The notes below the pieces were generated by a model that was not told the origin of the DNA, ran no database searches, and saw nothing but the letters and a program-made list of their open reading frames with translations. A program made the translations under genes and the position numbers. From Coccinella septempunctata (taxonomy: Eukaryota > Arthropoda > Insecta > Coleoptera > Coccinellidae), in contig NC_058191.1 of NCBI RefSeq assembly GCF_907165205.1, positions 5,954,501 through 6,018,500 of the forward strand: 64,000 nt of DNA. Direction: 5' to 3'. Shown here piece after piece: positions 53,905 through 64,000 of the stretch (position 1 is its first letter; each line of letters starts with the position of its first letter).

Positions 53905-55504
53905 TTACGTTACAGCATGCAATAGATATCCTGGAAGCGATAAAATAACGAAAGTCATGTAAAAGAAATTACCTAAAAAAGGTATAGCCGCGAATGGAAT
54001 TATGAGGACAGAACACTACCCAGAAAAATGGAAAACAGCGGAATAGCGGTCAATAAACCATTAAAAAAAAAAGAAGTTCCCACAAAACTACAGACCGATA
54101 AGTCTACTGTCGGCGTTAGGAAAAGTAGTAGAAAGAATTATAGCCACGAGGCTTAATGAGGAAACCGAAAATCTGAAACTAATACCATCAGAACAGTTGG
54201 GATTCAGAAGAGAACATTCAACAGAGCTACAATTATTAAGGCTCACAGAATACATTACAGAGGGATTCCAAAATAAACAAGCTACAGGTCTTGTTTTACT
54301 AGACGTCGCCAGAGCATTCGACAGAGTATGGAATGAAGGATTAATATATAAGATTAGATGTGCTGGATATTCGATCAAAATATGCAAGTTGATCCGGAAT
54401 TATCTCAAAAATAGAAGATTTTACGTGAAAGTGCAAGGAGAATGCTCCGCAACAAGAGATATAGAGGCTGGAGTACCCCGAAGGTCAGTACTTGGGCCAC
54501 ATCTGTACAACATATACATTCACGATATTCCGAAGAAATCAAGAACCATGCTAACGTTATATGCTGACGACAAAGGCATAACAACTCGACACCGCAACCC
54601 AGAAGTAATAGAACCAGTTCTACAAGAAACTATTGAAGAAACAAATGACTGGTGCATAAAGTGGAAAATCAAACTCAATGGACAAAAGAGCCAAGCAATA
54701 TTACTACAGAAGAAAAGACTGCAACCCACAACGAATCTAGAAGTTGACGGCGAAGAAATCGACTGGAAAAATGAAGCCAAATATTTAGGAATAACGTTTG
54801 ACAAAGGACTTACTTGGAAAAGTCATATCAAACAAGCAATCGGATTCTGATAGGAAGAAGAAGCCACATGTCGAAAGAGACAAAATTGAAGATAATCAAA
54901 GCCGTAGCTAGGCCTCAACTGACTTATGGATCAGTTGCCTGGGGTTTCGCGGTAAAGAGCCACATCAAAAGAATCGAGGCCACTGAAAACACGCTGCTAC
55001 GATGTGCAATAGATGCACCATGGTTTGTCAGGAATAGACAGATTCATAGGGACCTAAAATGAGAAACCATAACGAAATTCATGAACGGAAAAGCAGAGAA
55101 ATTATTCGAAACAGCGAAGAACCATCCGAATCAAGAACTCAGGACACTAGTGGACTACGACCCAGAGGAAGACAAAAGGAGAATGCGAATTTACCGAAGG
55201 AGACCAAGAGATCAATTGAAAAGAGATTAAAATAAGAACATAAACTTATTGAAAAATCCAATAAAGTGTTATCCCATAGAATATAAACACATAAATTCCA
55301 GCACGATAGTGTGCGAGAAGAAAACCGACTAAGAGATGAACGGTTTATAGGCAAATGACCGGAACCAATATTCAAGAAGCAGTTAAGGGTTTTTAGTGTG
55401 TCTCGAGCTCAGGAGAATGAGAATCCCCACACTGGTTCCTCCTCAGGAGAGGGTGGTACGTCTGATTTGCAGATTTTTCCCCTGCTACACCAAAAAAAAA
55501 AAAA
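53905..55504 (+). mobile_element. 5'-truncated Jockey-type LINE, copy 2, inactive
   Basis: Reverse-transcriptase motifs run in order: YPEKWKTA, LGKVVERIIATRLNEE (frame shifted), EQLGFRREHSTELQLLRL, GLVLLDVARAFDRVWNEGL (first catalytic Asp), GVPRRSVLGPHLYNIYIHDIP, TLYADDKGITTR (YADD), KLNGQKSQAILLQKKRL and YLGITFDKGLTWKSHI. A deletion and frame break follow at 54845, after which RPQLTYGSVAWGFAV and DAPWFVRNRQIHRDLK resume to a stop at 55060. The 3' UTR and poly-A (55491-55504) match copy 1. Several frame breaks precede 54197. It is diverged from copy 1, so they are separate lineages. Confidence 0.85.
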
Positions 55505-55509
55505 GAGTT

Positions 55510-56920
55510 AGAACCTTAATTATATCCGAAACATAGTCAACTTTTCAGCCATGTCATTTAACACCGTTTTTAATTAAGAAAAAAGATCAATATCATATTC
55601 ACTGAATAAATGGAAAGAATATCTACATTATAACTTCTTTCGGATATTATTTCTGATTTATATCAACTAAGCTCTTACGCCAGAAAATACCCTTTCACCC
55701 GAAGTAGTCGAATATTAAGTTACTGATGAAAATGTTCCATTAAAAAGATAAACTTCCCAACTTTCAACATAAGTATTTGAAATCCTACTGAATGGTGAGA
55801 GTTTCTTCCCACCCCTGTTTACAGACCATTAGAAGAAGAATGAAATAAATATCGCACACGGTACATTTATTTCCTGAAATTTATCTTCGTGTTATAGTGC
55901 GGAACAAGGTACATTTTAGAATGAAAAACTGGAATATTATCCTTCTATCTGCGACACAGGTTCATTTCAGTAAAAATGCTGGAAATGTTCAGCATATGGG
56001 AACAAGAATTTAAGCGCTTCGCCAAATAGGAGATAATCCGGGGATTCGCATGTGAAATATTGGAAAATACAAATCATCCTACTTTCGGACATGTACGAAT
56101 TTTTATTGATTCATTTTCAAGGCTCTCCTCCATGCATGTGAACTGAATCTTATAATCTCATACAAAATTGAGGTGTGCAAGGATGAAGTGACACATACGG
56201 ATCAGCTCTTATATGTTTGCATCGAAAATGGGTCGAACATCATCGACAAATAATATTTCTATTTTTACGAACTGCCTTGCGTCTGAATTAAAAGACTGGA
56301 AGTTTGCGGTTTTCAGTGCAGTGACAGAAAAGTTAAATATTCGTATTGAAGTTGATGAAACAAATTGCTTCAAAGTGAGACTATTTAATGAGGTAATATT
56401 AATAGGTCCCTAATTAATAAATTTTACTTCTTTTCATTAAAAATAAATATTTATTACGTCTAAATCTAAATGGAATCAGTTCCAACCTCTTCTCGTAAAG
56501 GACGAAGCAGGACAATAAATCACTTCAAATCATTGGAATTCAACTTTTTCTAAGAAATTTATTTCTTGAAGAAAATTCTCAAATAACATTAAGTTTCATA
56601 TATGAATGAGAAAATTGCAGAATTGTTTCCGCTATATGCAGTGGGAAAATAATTTCATAAAAAAACTGTTTTTGCATATTCTTAACATCATACTCCAGAA
56701 AGAATTTCCATCAAGTAATTACGGAAGCCACAGAAAGTTTCAATAGCTTCAAGAATTATCGATATCTTGGGCGGTCGTGAAAAATCGAAATTATGTTGGT
56801 GATGTTCAATTGAGTTGAGGAATTCAGATTGGGATTGGGAATGAACACTAACCCATAGACCAATAATATACAGAGTGGCTCATTGGAAACGAAACAGTGG
56901 CTCTGTAGGTTCACAAAACC
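55510..56920. other. No gene seen
   Basis: AT-rich sequence with nothing recognisable on either strand. Confidence 0.4.
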
Positions 56921-56925
56921 GAATT

Positions 56926-57518
56926 ACAGTGCTCTCTCGCTAGTTGGACACTTTTTGTTCGACGAAGGCGTCCAACTACTGGATATTACGAACTACTAGA
57001 AGATTGGAGGAAAACTGTTGTATAGTACCGAAATAATGCTATAATTACCTTAAGATGTTTGTTTTTGAACATTTTAAAGGTCTCGGGTGGTTTTAAACAA
57101 TCAGGAACGTACTGAGAAATATTTTCTTTTTAATTTTGTTTTATGTTGTTTTCTCACCTGTAGCAAATCGGGAAATATCAATAGTGACTGTACTTAATTT
57201 GTTTATTTCGGTCAAAATCAACAAATACAAATCCACTTTAAAGGAACAAATTGAGGGACAAAAAATTAAAGGAACAAAAATTAAAACAACACAAAATGAG
57301 AGTAAGGTACTGTAACAGATTTAAACAGGATTGGCTGCAAAATATTCTCCAATATTTGACTGCCTCCTACCCTTGTAGATTTTTAAAAAGATATCATTTC
57401 GTAGTTTCCGCATGACTGTCAAGGTGCCGGAATTTTCCTCTGCCCACTGGATGCTGTTTTCTAAAGCAGCGTGTTTACGTTTCGCCGACATATATAACGA
57501 ACACGCCACGTCGTACAC
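56926..57518 (-). mobile_element. pogo/Tigger-type remnant: one terminus and transposase tail
   Basis: TA (56924-56925) followed by cagtgctctctcgctagttg looks like a Tigger-class terminus. On the minus strand 57518-57321 is open for 65 codons, reading AALENSIQWAEENSGTL, TVMRKLRNDIFLKIYKGRR and ending QSNIGEYFAANPV. Pogo/Tigger transposases end in a similar helical segment and a (K/R)Q--I--FF box. The catalytic domain is not present upstream and no second terminus was found, so this is one end of a deleted element. Confidence 0.5.
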
Positions 57519-57726
57519 TTAAAACAATGTCCGACTTTCAAATTGAAAGGTCAAACAAAATCCCTTTGACTAAAGAAAGTTTCAAATATGCACGTTGAAG
57601 TGTGAGTGCAAGTTTATGTCACGGACATGTCGATTTTTGATTCTAGGACAATTCTCAAGATCAAATTCAAAACCGCATCGCTTCGATCCTTAATGTTACA
57701 ACCCTATACCCTATTAGAGATATATA

Positions 57727-57990
57727 CAGGGTGAGTCTTTGACTCGTACAAATATTTCAACAGTAGATTCTTGGGGTCAAAAGACTTTTTTCCATGCCAT
57801 TTTTTCCGATTCGGCCCTAATAAAAAGATATAGCCATGTAAATTTTCACGATGAGCTGTGTCATCCCTGGAAAAACAAAATTACTTTCAGAATAACTAAA
57901 TGAATCTGTGACACTACACATCTGTAGATCTTTCAAACAACTGTATTCAGAAAAGTACAAAGTTTTTCAAATTTCACAGATAGGGGGAGT
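57727..57990 (+). mobile_element. Truncated copy of the 13193-14806 TIR element
   Basis: It starts after TA (57725-57726) with cagggtgagtctttgactcg and follows the left part of that element through tttcaaatttcacagat. It shows the uninterrupted sequence where the LINE sits in the other copy. Homology stops near 57988, so the right end is missing. Confidence 0.75.
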
Positions 57991-57994
57991 CCGG

Positions 57995-59755
57995 AAGACT
58001 TTCTCAGGTAGGAGACTTGAACCACCTCAAATATTTCAATTCAAATTTCATGCTACCGGTACAGTAAATAGCTTGCAACATACTCTTAACAAGGCCCAAC
58101 TAGTGGCGGCTTCAGTTTGGACGACATCAGAACAGTTCGGGAGTGAAAGGGTTGAACGTGATTTTGTTGTTAGGCGGAAGTAAGAAATTGAATAATTTTT
58201 TTTCGTTACACTGTCTGGAAAGTTTGATAGATTCGTGGTGTTATTTAGTTTTATTGCGTTCACTGAATAATATCGTTCTACAAACGCTAAGCTTTTTTAA
58301 TAATAGTTATAAAAGTTTCAAGAAAACATCTTTTGAAAAGACTAAAAGGGAGTGAGGGAGACTTGACCGATGCTATGGTCGGGAGACATAATCAGTGGTC
58401 AAAGTTTCCCACACTGAGCTTAGATAATAGTTTGCTTCAAAAGAAGAAAATTGAATAATAGAAACAAATATAAAAAATTATACAAAGGTTCAAAGAAGTA
58501 AAAAACATCTCGGAAATAAGTGAGAATGACTGTAAAATAGAAAATACGTATTTCATACGCCCATACATCTGATGATGAAAACCTTGACATAGACAATCGT
58601 TGGTCATTGGAAATTGATTTCTTTCAATGTTTTTCCTGATAAAGAAACTTATGGTCAAGTCTCTCTCGCCCCCTGTTCAACTCTGCCATGGGTTAGGGAG
58701 ACATGGGCAAATTTTCGGTTCCTAAAAAAAGAATTGCTATACTCAAAACTCGCCCAGTATATGTATAGGAAAAATGGGGTGTGCGATAACTTATTTGAAA
58801 TGCCAAGTTCAGCATATTTCACATTTTTTCATTCGATTCATGCATTTTAGATGGATTCACATTTGAATTTAAATTATGTTGGTTTTCCATTCAAACATTT
58901 CGTGAATCAATCGAATTTTAACACATTTATTCTTCAATTTCGATAATAAATCTGCAGTTCGGTTCTCGCACTGGCTATTTCGTAAAAATAAAGGTAATTC
59001 CAATTTTTTTTTGTCAATTAATGTTTTCAATTCAATTGTTAATAAGAAGAACCATAATTAATTTTGATTTCTTGTATATAGAAGTTAACGATTACCATAG
59101 AATAAAATTTGATTATCTCATAAATGAAATGATTCAGTGAAACAAAATGAACTCAGAATAGAAGGGCCTTTCCAAAGGGTTATCATTTACCACATCTTTC
59201 TTATACAAAATGCAGGGGTTGTACTTGTTAGGATTGAATCGATAATTCTTGAATCGAGTATACGTGACTTGAAGCCCTTATTAAAAATAATTCATTACTT
59301 ACCGAGCAACCCAACACGAAGATGAAAATATTCTGAATACAAGAATACCGGCGTCTTAAGAATATAAATTATGAACTTCCTGAGCTTCGATTCTCCGGAA
59401 TTTTTTAATTCGCGATTTATTCTTCCGTAACCAAAGGAGAATTGTGCTACCATGGCGTGTTCCTCAATTATAGGCCCTTGCGATAAAGTCAAAATAATGC
59501 AGTCACGAATGTAATCACGGATAATAACTTTCTCACAATATATGGCCATTAATAAAGGGGTAAAGATTATCTATCAATAATTTTCGTCTATTTTCTTGAC
59601 ACGAAAATTATCAAGGTGGATTTATTATTGTCTCTCATCCTTTTAAATGGCTTTAGAATAGTATACAGACTTCGAGTAAGGGTGTACACTCTGTTAATTC
59701 CACATCTGTTCTTCATTTATTTGCCATTTTCACAAGAATCAAATCGAGGTTCAAA
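57995..59755. other. No gene identified
   Basis: AT-rich and unassigned. Open frames up to 91 codons occur at the left edge without a recognisable motif. Confidence 0.4.
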
Positions 59756-59759
59756 TATA

Positions 59760-60143
59760 CGAGAATATATTGAAAAATTCTTAGCCTACTATAGAACCAA
59801 ACAGAATTACAATGTCAAAATATTTTATCACTCAACATATTCTCCTCTTAATCGGATACTTTTATTACAGCGAACCTGCAACGTCTCTAGACCTTTCAAA
59901 GACGATGTTTCTTCTTGCTCTGCAAACCAGACCTCCACAGCTTTTATTACCTCCTCGTTGGAAATAAATTGACGACCCTTTAAATTTTTTTTCCGTTGAG
60001 AAAAGAGATGATAGTCGGATGGAGCCAAATCTGGTGAATAAGGGGGGTGTAATCCAAACCCTAAATTACGAATTTTTCGCTTGGCAACATGAGATTTGTG
60101 TGCAGGGCCGTTGTCCTGCAAAAACAAAACACCTTTGGATGCG
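59760..60143 (-). mobile_element. mariner (DD34D) copy E, 3' end only
   Basis: TA (59758-59759) precedes the 3' repeat cgagaatatattgaaaaatt. The minus strand encodes SKGVLFLQDNGPAHKSHVAK (second Asp), HPPYSPDLAPSDYHLFSQRK (third Asp), EVIKAVEVWFAEQEE and ends RLRGEYVE. Homology stops abruptly at about 60143, where a piece of another transposase begins. Everything N-terminal of the second Asp is gone. Confidence 0.85.
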
Positions 60144-60244
60144 GGCAGCAATCATGCTGAAACCACATGCGCTGCCTTTCTTCAAGTATTAGATCTTCAA
60201 GCAGGATTGTTAACTGGTTATCCAAAACGTCTCGACATAGTCCA
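60144..60244 (-). pseudogene. Scrap of a DUF4817-type transposase fused to mariner copy E
   Basis: On the minus strand the frame reads LCRDVLDNQLTILLEDLI, then LEERQRMWFQHDCCP. This is the segment around the second catalytic Asp (compare LLEDIPLSHFQGIWYQHDGCP at 24984-26060). It joins mariner sequence on one side and the inverted repeat of the next element on the other. Confidence 0.6.
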
Positions 60245-61861
60245 AGAGCCAGAGCCAAAAAAAGTCTCTGAATTTCTTAAGCCTGGTTTTTTCTCAGGTG
60301 ATTACAATCATAATATACAATAAAATGCTGCGGTCAGTCAAGTCAGTCAAGTGGATGTTAGAACATGTGCCTCTGGTGTGCGGTCAAACATGTCGTGATT
60401 ACCGACATAATAAAATAAATTTCTTAAGGCTGAAACTTTATAAACTTTTGTATTTTGGTATTTAAATCAGAATTATGATAGTCAGTCAACGTCCATTCGG
60501 GACACAGCTGGTCAGTCAGCATTAATAAGCGTAGATAGAAGTTGGGACTAGGAATCATCAAAGGATGATTAATGTCCGTAGAATGCATCAAAAATTGTGA
60601 AATTCTGTTTGCAATGCTCTTCCTGGACTGCATGCTCTAATTGGAAGTGATTTTAGCCCAGCTTTTTATGAGAAAGGTAAAAAAAATACTTCTGCAGATA
60701 ATGAAGCAGAGCGAAGATTTTCAAAAAACATTCACCGACCTTGGACTTGCAGATGAAAGCAACCAGAATAATATGTTAAATAGGGTTCAAGGATTTGTTT
60801 CCCATTTGTATGTCTTGAAAAAAATTAAATCAATTGACGAGGCAAGATTCGTTGCATCAGAATTGATGCATCAGTTCTTAAGAGCGAGATTCATTACAAA
60901 TATTTGGCATAATGCTCACCGTCAAATTCCAACGGAGCTATCTCCTACTGACTACGGGTGGAAATCGGTGGATGAGAAATATGTGTATGATTGGTTCAAA
61001 GGCGATGAATTACCAGAAGTTGTACAGGATGATATTATTCAACCTTTACAAGAAAATACAGGTATAGAAATATCTTTATCTGAATTGAACAATCACAAAT
61101 TTATTTATTTTTTAGACTCTGCAACACCTGAGCTTGACGTGTCAGATCACGATAATGAGAATAATGATATGAAAGATTCAGATGATGAATTATGTGATGA
61201 TTATTTATAGCTTGTTATCCCTAATGAATTGAATGAATATTAGTTAAAAATGTTTGAAAATCAAGAAGTTCTTACCTGTGCGTATACCTGCGTTAGTTGA
61301 GTACACTGTTGATTTCGAACGAATTTTATTTCTGAGATTTTAAGGCACAATTGCGACATGGAAGTGCCTTATTAAAATAAATGTGTTACTTTGAATGATT
61401 ATGATGTAATATCTATAGAGAGCGAAAAAAATTTAATTCTTATCCACTGACTGACGAGCGTTGTTCTACGGAATGGCTGATTGACCATTTTATTCACTAA
61501 TAATATAGTCAGTAGTAGTTACAAAAAATTTTCACGCTTAATAAACGAATTGCACCCTTCTAAACGACGCTACGCCTCGCGCTACGCACATTAAAGCTGA
61601 CTGACCAGCTGTGTCCCGATTGGACGTTGACTGACTATCATAATTTTGATTTACATACCAAAAAACAAACGTCAATAAAGTTTCAGCCTTAAGAAATTGA
61701 TTTTATTATGTCGGTGATCACGACATGTTTGATCGCGCACCAGAGGCACATGTTCTAACACCCACTTGACTGACCGCAGCATTTTATTGTATATTATGAT
61801 TGTAATCACCTGAGAAAAAAACAGGTTTAAGAAATTCAGAGACTTTTTTGGCTCTGGCTCT
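60245..61861. mobile_element. 1.6-kb element with ~285-bp inverted repeats and a TE-type open frame
   Basis: The arms 60245-60534 and 61582-61861 are inverted copies. Shared blocks include agagccagagccaaaaaa, ggtgattacaatcataatat, aaatgctgcggtcagtcaag and gacacagctggtcagtcag. Between them lies one frameshifted protein fragment and an AATAAA (61375-61380) beyond it. No target duplication was found at the outer ends and no transposase is recognisable, so the mobilising system is unknown. CTGACTGAC-type words recur in and near the arms. Confidence 0.75.
60601..61210 (+). pseudogene. C-terminal part of an unnamed transposon-associated protein (LPGLHAL family)
   Basis: The first frame (60601 on) reads NALPGLHALIGSDFSPAFYE. 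At a run of eight A (60679-60686) it slips by one base, and the next frame continues KQSEDFQKTFTDLGLADES, VQGFVSHLYVLKKI, MHQFLRARFITNIWHNAHRQ, LSPTDYGWK and GDELPEVVQDDI, then a very acidic tail to the stop. From memory, insect and cnidarian genomes hold many long proteins with LPG-HA-TGCD, a middle LYG segment and a P---GW---D---W--- block. This matches their C-terminal quarter. Their function is unknown to me. Truncated at the N-terminus by the left inverted repeat. Confidence 0.6.
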
Positions 61862-61944
61862 CCGTCTAATACATTTGACCATGTAGCATGCCAACAAAAA
61901 ATTAGAACCAATAATTAGTTTTTCATTCCTAATAACATTGAAAA

Positions 61945-61966
61945 ATATATATATATATATATATAA
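61945..61966. repeat. (AT)n microsatellite
   Basis: Eleven uninterrupted AT units. Confidence 0.9.
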
Positions 61967-61969
61967 AAT

Positions 61970-63362
61970 TCCCACTATATATAAAACACATCACCTCGTT
62001 CAACTAATGACAACTAATTCTTCAGCTTTTCGAACAATTTTGAATGGTTGAATATTGGTTTTTTAAATATTTCAATTTCTATGTCTTGACGGAAAAAGCA
62101 CGTCTTGTTACGATCATTTCCTATGGGTATGGTTTTTTTTAATATGAATCATTGGCTTGGTCCATATCGATTCACGCCGTTATCTTGCGAATGGTTTTAC
62201 ATGAGAAAACTCGACGATTTTTGTTCAACATTTTAATAAGGCTCTGACCTGAACTGAAAACTCTCGGAATTTTAATCAGGTCACTACTGAATATTTTCTT
62301 TCTTTCGAGCCAATCTAAATTTCAAATAAACCACCCCATGCCAAGAAACTTCTTGGATGGAATGATTTTTGTAAATTAACTATAGGTATGGTATTTATTA
62401 ACGTTATACAGGCTGTATCGAAATGTGTATGGATACATGAACATCGAAATTGAAATTAATGCTTTGAGCTTGAATTCTTTGTTTAGTGAGGAAAAGAATA
62501 TAAGTCGGGTCAGCTAATAATAGTTATTTTTGCAATCAGTTATGCACGTATTTCTGCGCAAAAGAACCCTATTTACGAAAAATTGGGTTTCCAAACATGT
62601 TTCATAAAATTTCTTTTTCTAATTTTGAAGGGGATGTGACTATTCAACTTCAAATTGAAAGTATCAAAGATGTCCTCACAAGTGTCCCTTGCACATTCGT
62701 TTTAATCCGTCTTTAATTTTTCAACTTCAAGGTGAGAATTGGTGATCATTTTCATATTGGAAGAATATTCCTTGCAATGTGAATTGATTCTATTAATTAT
62801 TTTATGAAAGTACCTAGCGATCGACTGCTTATCAATAGTTTGATACATGATCCGCCTTATATAAAAAAAGATACATATTCAATTAAGATGAAAATAACGA
62901 TAACGATTATTGCAGAGGTCTTGTGAATATAATGGATATAATTAGGTAGTGAACTGTTTACGGATGGATGAATAAACAAGATAAATAGATACGCCAGCAA
63001 GTTGGCAGGAAAATAGTGATGAGCTTTGAAGAATCACATACAAAGCAATAGAAAATATGTTCGTAGAGAATCCGAGTAAGAGAATTATGAGAAAAATAAA
63101 ATTAAAGTGGTAAATACATAGCAAAACTTCCAGATTCCATGCAGACAATGCTCAAATTATAACAGCAGGATGAGCAATTGTTAGATTACACACATAAACT
63201 CAATTTTATCACCAATATGGAAATGATCATTCCCAATTTGAATGTGTAGAGTTCATTTTGATTAAAAACAATTCAAGCGTGTTTATTCTCAATTTGATTT
63301 TGACCTCACCTACCTTTATAAAAGTAAGTAGTTACCGGTTTGATGGCCTCATCCAGGCATAT
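61970..63362. other. No gene seen
   Basis: AT-rich sequence with no recognisable coding, RNA or repeat feature. Confidence 0.4.
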
Positions 63363-63409
63363 GTATCTGATATCCATATCAGTGTATCTGATATCCATAT
63401 CAGTATCAC
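63363..63409. repeat. Tandem 21-bp repeat with internal dyad
   Basis: Two exact 21-bp units (gtatctgatatccatatcag plus t) lie head to tail, followed by a partial third. Each unit is itself nearly palindromic (ctgatatccatatcag). Confidence 0.8.
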
Positions 63410-63925
63410 TATCCATTCTTGTTTATAATGAATACTATCATTCAAACCACGTACCTAATTCACTCGTAAAATCTAGCAGATTTCGTAAAAAATTAATCTG
63501 ATAACAGCAAATGACAGTTGTTGTCTTATGCTTTGATTTTTCATCCAACTCTGTATTCCTAAGCTTGATACAATCATACCTCTATTGAGTATTCGTATCC
63601 TAGTGATGAACAGCCGGAAAAAAATGGATGCAGACGAAAAGTTCTTGTCTTAAAAAATGATCGACCTTTCGTTCGGAACCAGTACGTAAAATGTCAGTTT
63701 TTGATTAGTAAATGGAAAAACTATTTTCTAGTTTATTGGTGCCTACTAAGATCGACATACTCTACTTTACCTTTTTATATTCTGGTGCTCAACTTCGGAA
63801 ATGACCTGAAAATAAAATCAAGGTCAAAAAAATGATGAATAAAGTTATGAAAAATAATGGAAAATATACAACACTCCCATTGAAATTTCAACTACCTATT
63901 TATTGAAATTTCACAGTTGATGTGA
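63410..63925. other. No gene seen
   Basis: Unassigned sequence up to the transposon end at 63930. Confidence 0.4.
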
Positions 63926-63929
63926 TGTA

Positions 63930-64000
63930 CAGGGTAGGCAAAATTCGTTTTCTACTGAGGGGATCTAGAGAACTATAGCAGCTAAAAGAAAACGGATGGC
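63930..64000 (+). mobile_element. Left terminus of a CAGGGTAGGC-type element, cut by the window edge
   Basis: TA (63928-63929) precedes cagggtaggcaaaattcgtt, which resembles the terminus at 7422 (cagggtgggcaaatttcg) more than the other ends in the window. The element would run beyond 64000. Confidence 0.5.

Noticed and set aside
54088..54804. Minus-strand frames of 99 and 94 codons
   Set aside because: They are shadows of the plus-strand reverse transcriptase of LINE copy 2.
1..64000. CRISPR arrays, bacterial operons, ribosome binding sites
   Set aside because: No regularly spaced repeats or compact operons exist. The repeat content is that of an animal nuclear genome.

Overview
The window looks like transposon-rich, AT-rich nuclear DNA from an insect, plausibly a beetle. 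The evidence is the repeat set: mariner (DD34D), Tc1-like (DD34E), a DD41D element, Copia primed from an internal fragment of initiator tRNA-Met, hAT, pogo and Harbinger-like remnants, and several 5'-truncated LINEs. The species cannot be fixed by eye. I found no complete cellular gene. Three short spliced-looking open stretches (17175-17229, 18289-18468 and 53275-53430, all minus strand) are the only candidates for host exons, and all are tentative.

Layout. 1-7000 holds small repeats, a Tc1 scrap and a tRNA-like sequence. 7098-8911 is a Harbinger-like element with a 1.1-kb near-perfect palindrome inserted in it. 9411-10040 is a broken Tc1-like transposase. 13193-14806 is a TIR element interrupted by a LINE with an 11-bp target duplication and by a MITE. 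16430-22005 has LINE scraps, dispersed repeats and two candidate exons. 22046-23864 is a hAT-type element with an 8-bp duplication. 24019-26885 is the best preserved DNA transposon: an open 358-codon DD41D transposase between inverted repeats of about 830 bp, inserted in an older repeat that carries a hammerhead-ribozyme-like motif.

28442-34455 contains a ZBED-type hAT relic split by a mariner, a pogo-like relic with a PHD-type zinc-finger tail, and a second mariner. 36922-39604 has a MITE and a decayed relative of the DD41D transposase. 40122-44170 is a recently inserted Copia element (LTRs differ at 2 of 173 positions, 5-bp duplication gggat) whose gag lacks a zinc knuckle and lies in a different frame from pol. 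Two related Jockey-type LINEs lie at 44414-45418 and 53905-55504, with mariner copies at 47514-48284 and 52345-52933 and another LINE scrap at 51115-51640.

The right end has a pogo/Tigger remnant, a truncated TIR element, a mariner 3' end fused to a transposase scrap, and a 1.6-kb element (60245-61861). The last has inverted repeats of about 285 bp around a frameshifted open frame from a recurrent insect family that I cannot name. Most entries are relics. Only the DD41D transposase and the Copia pol are long and open.
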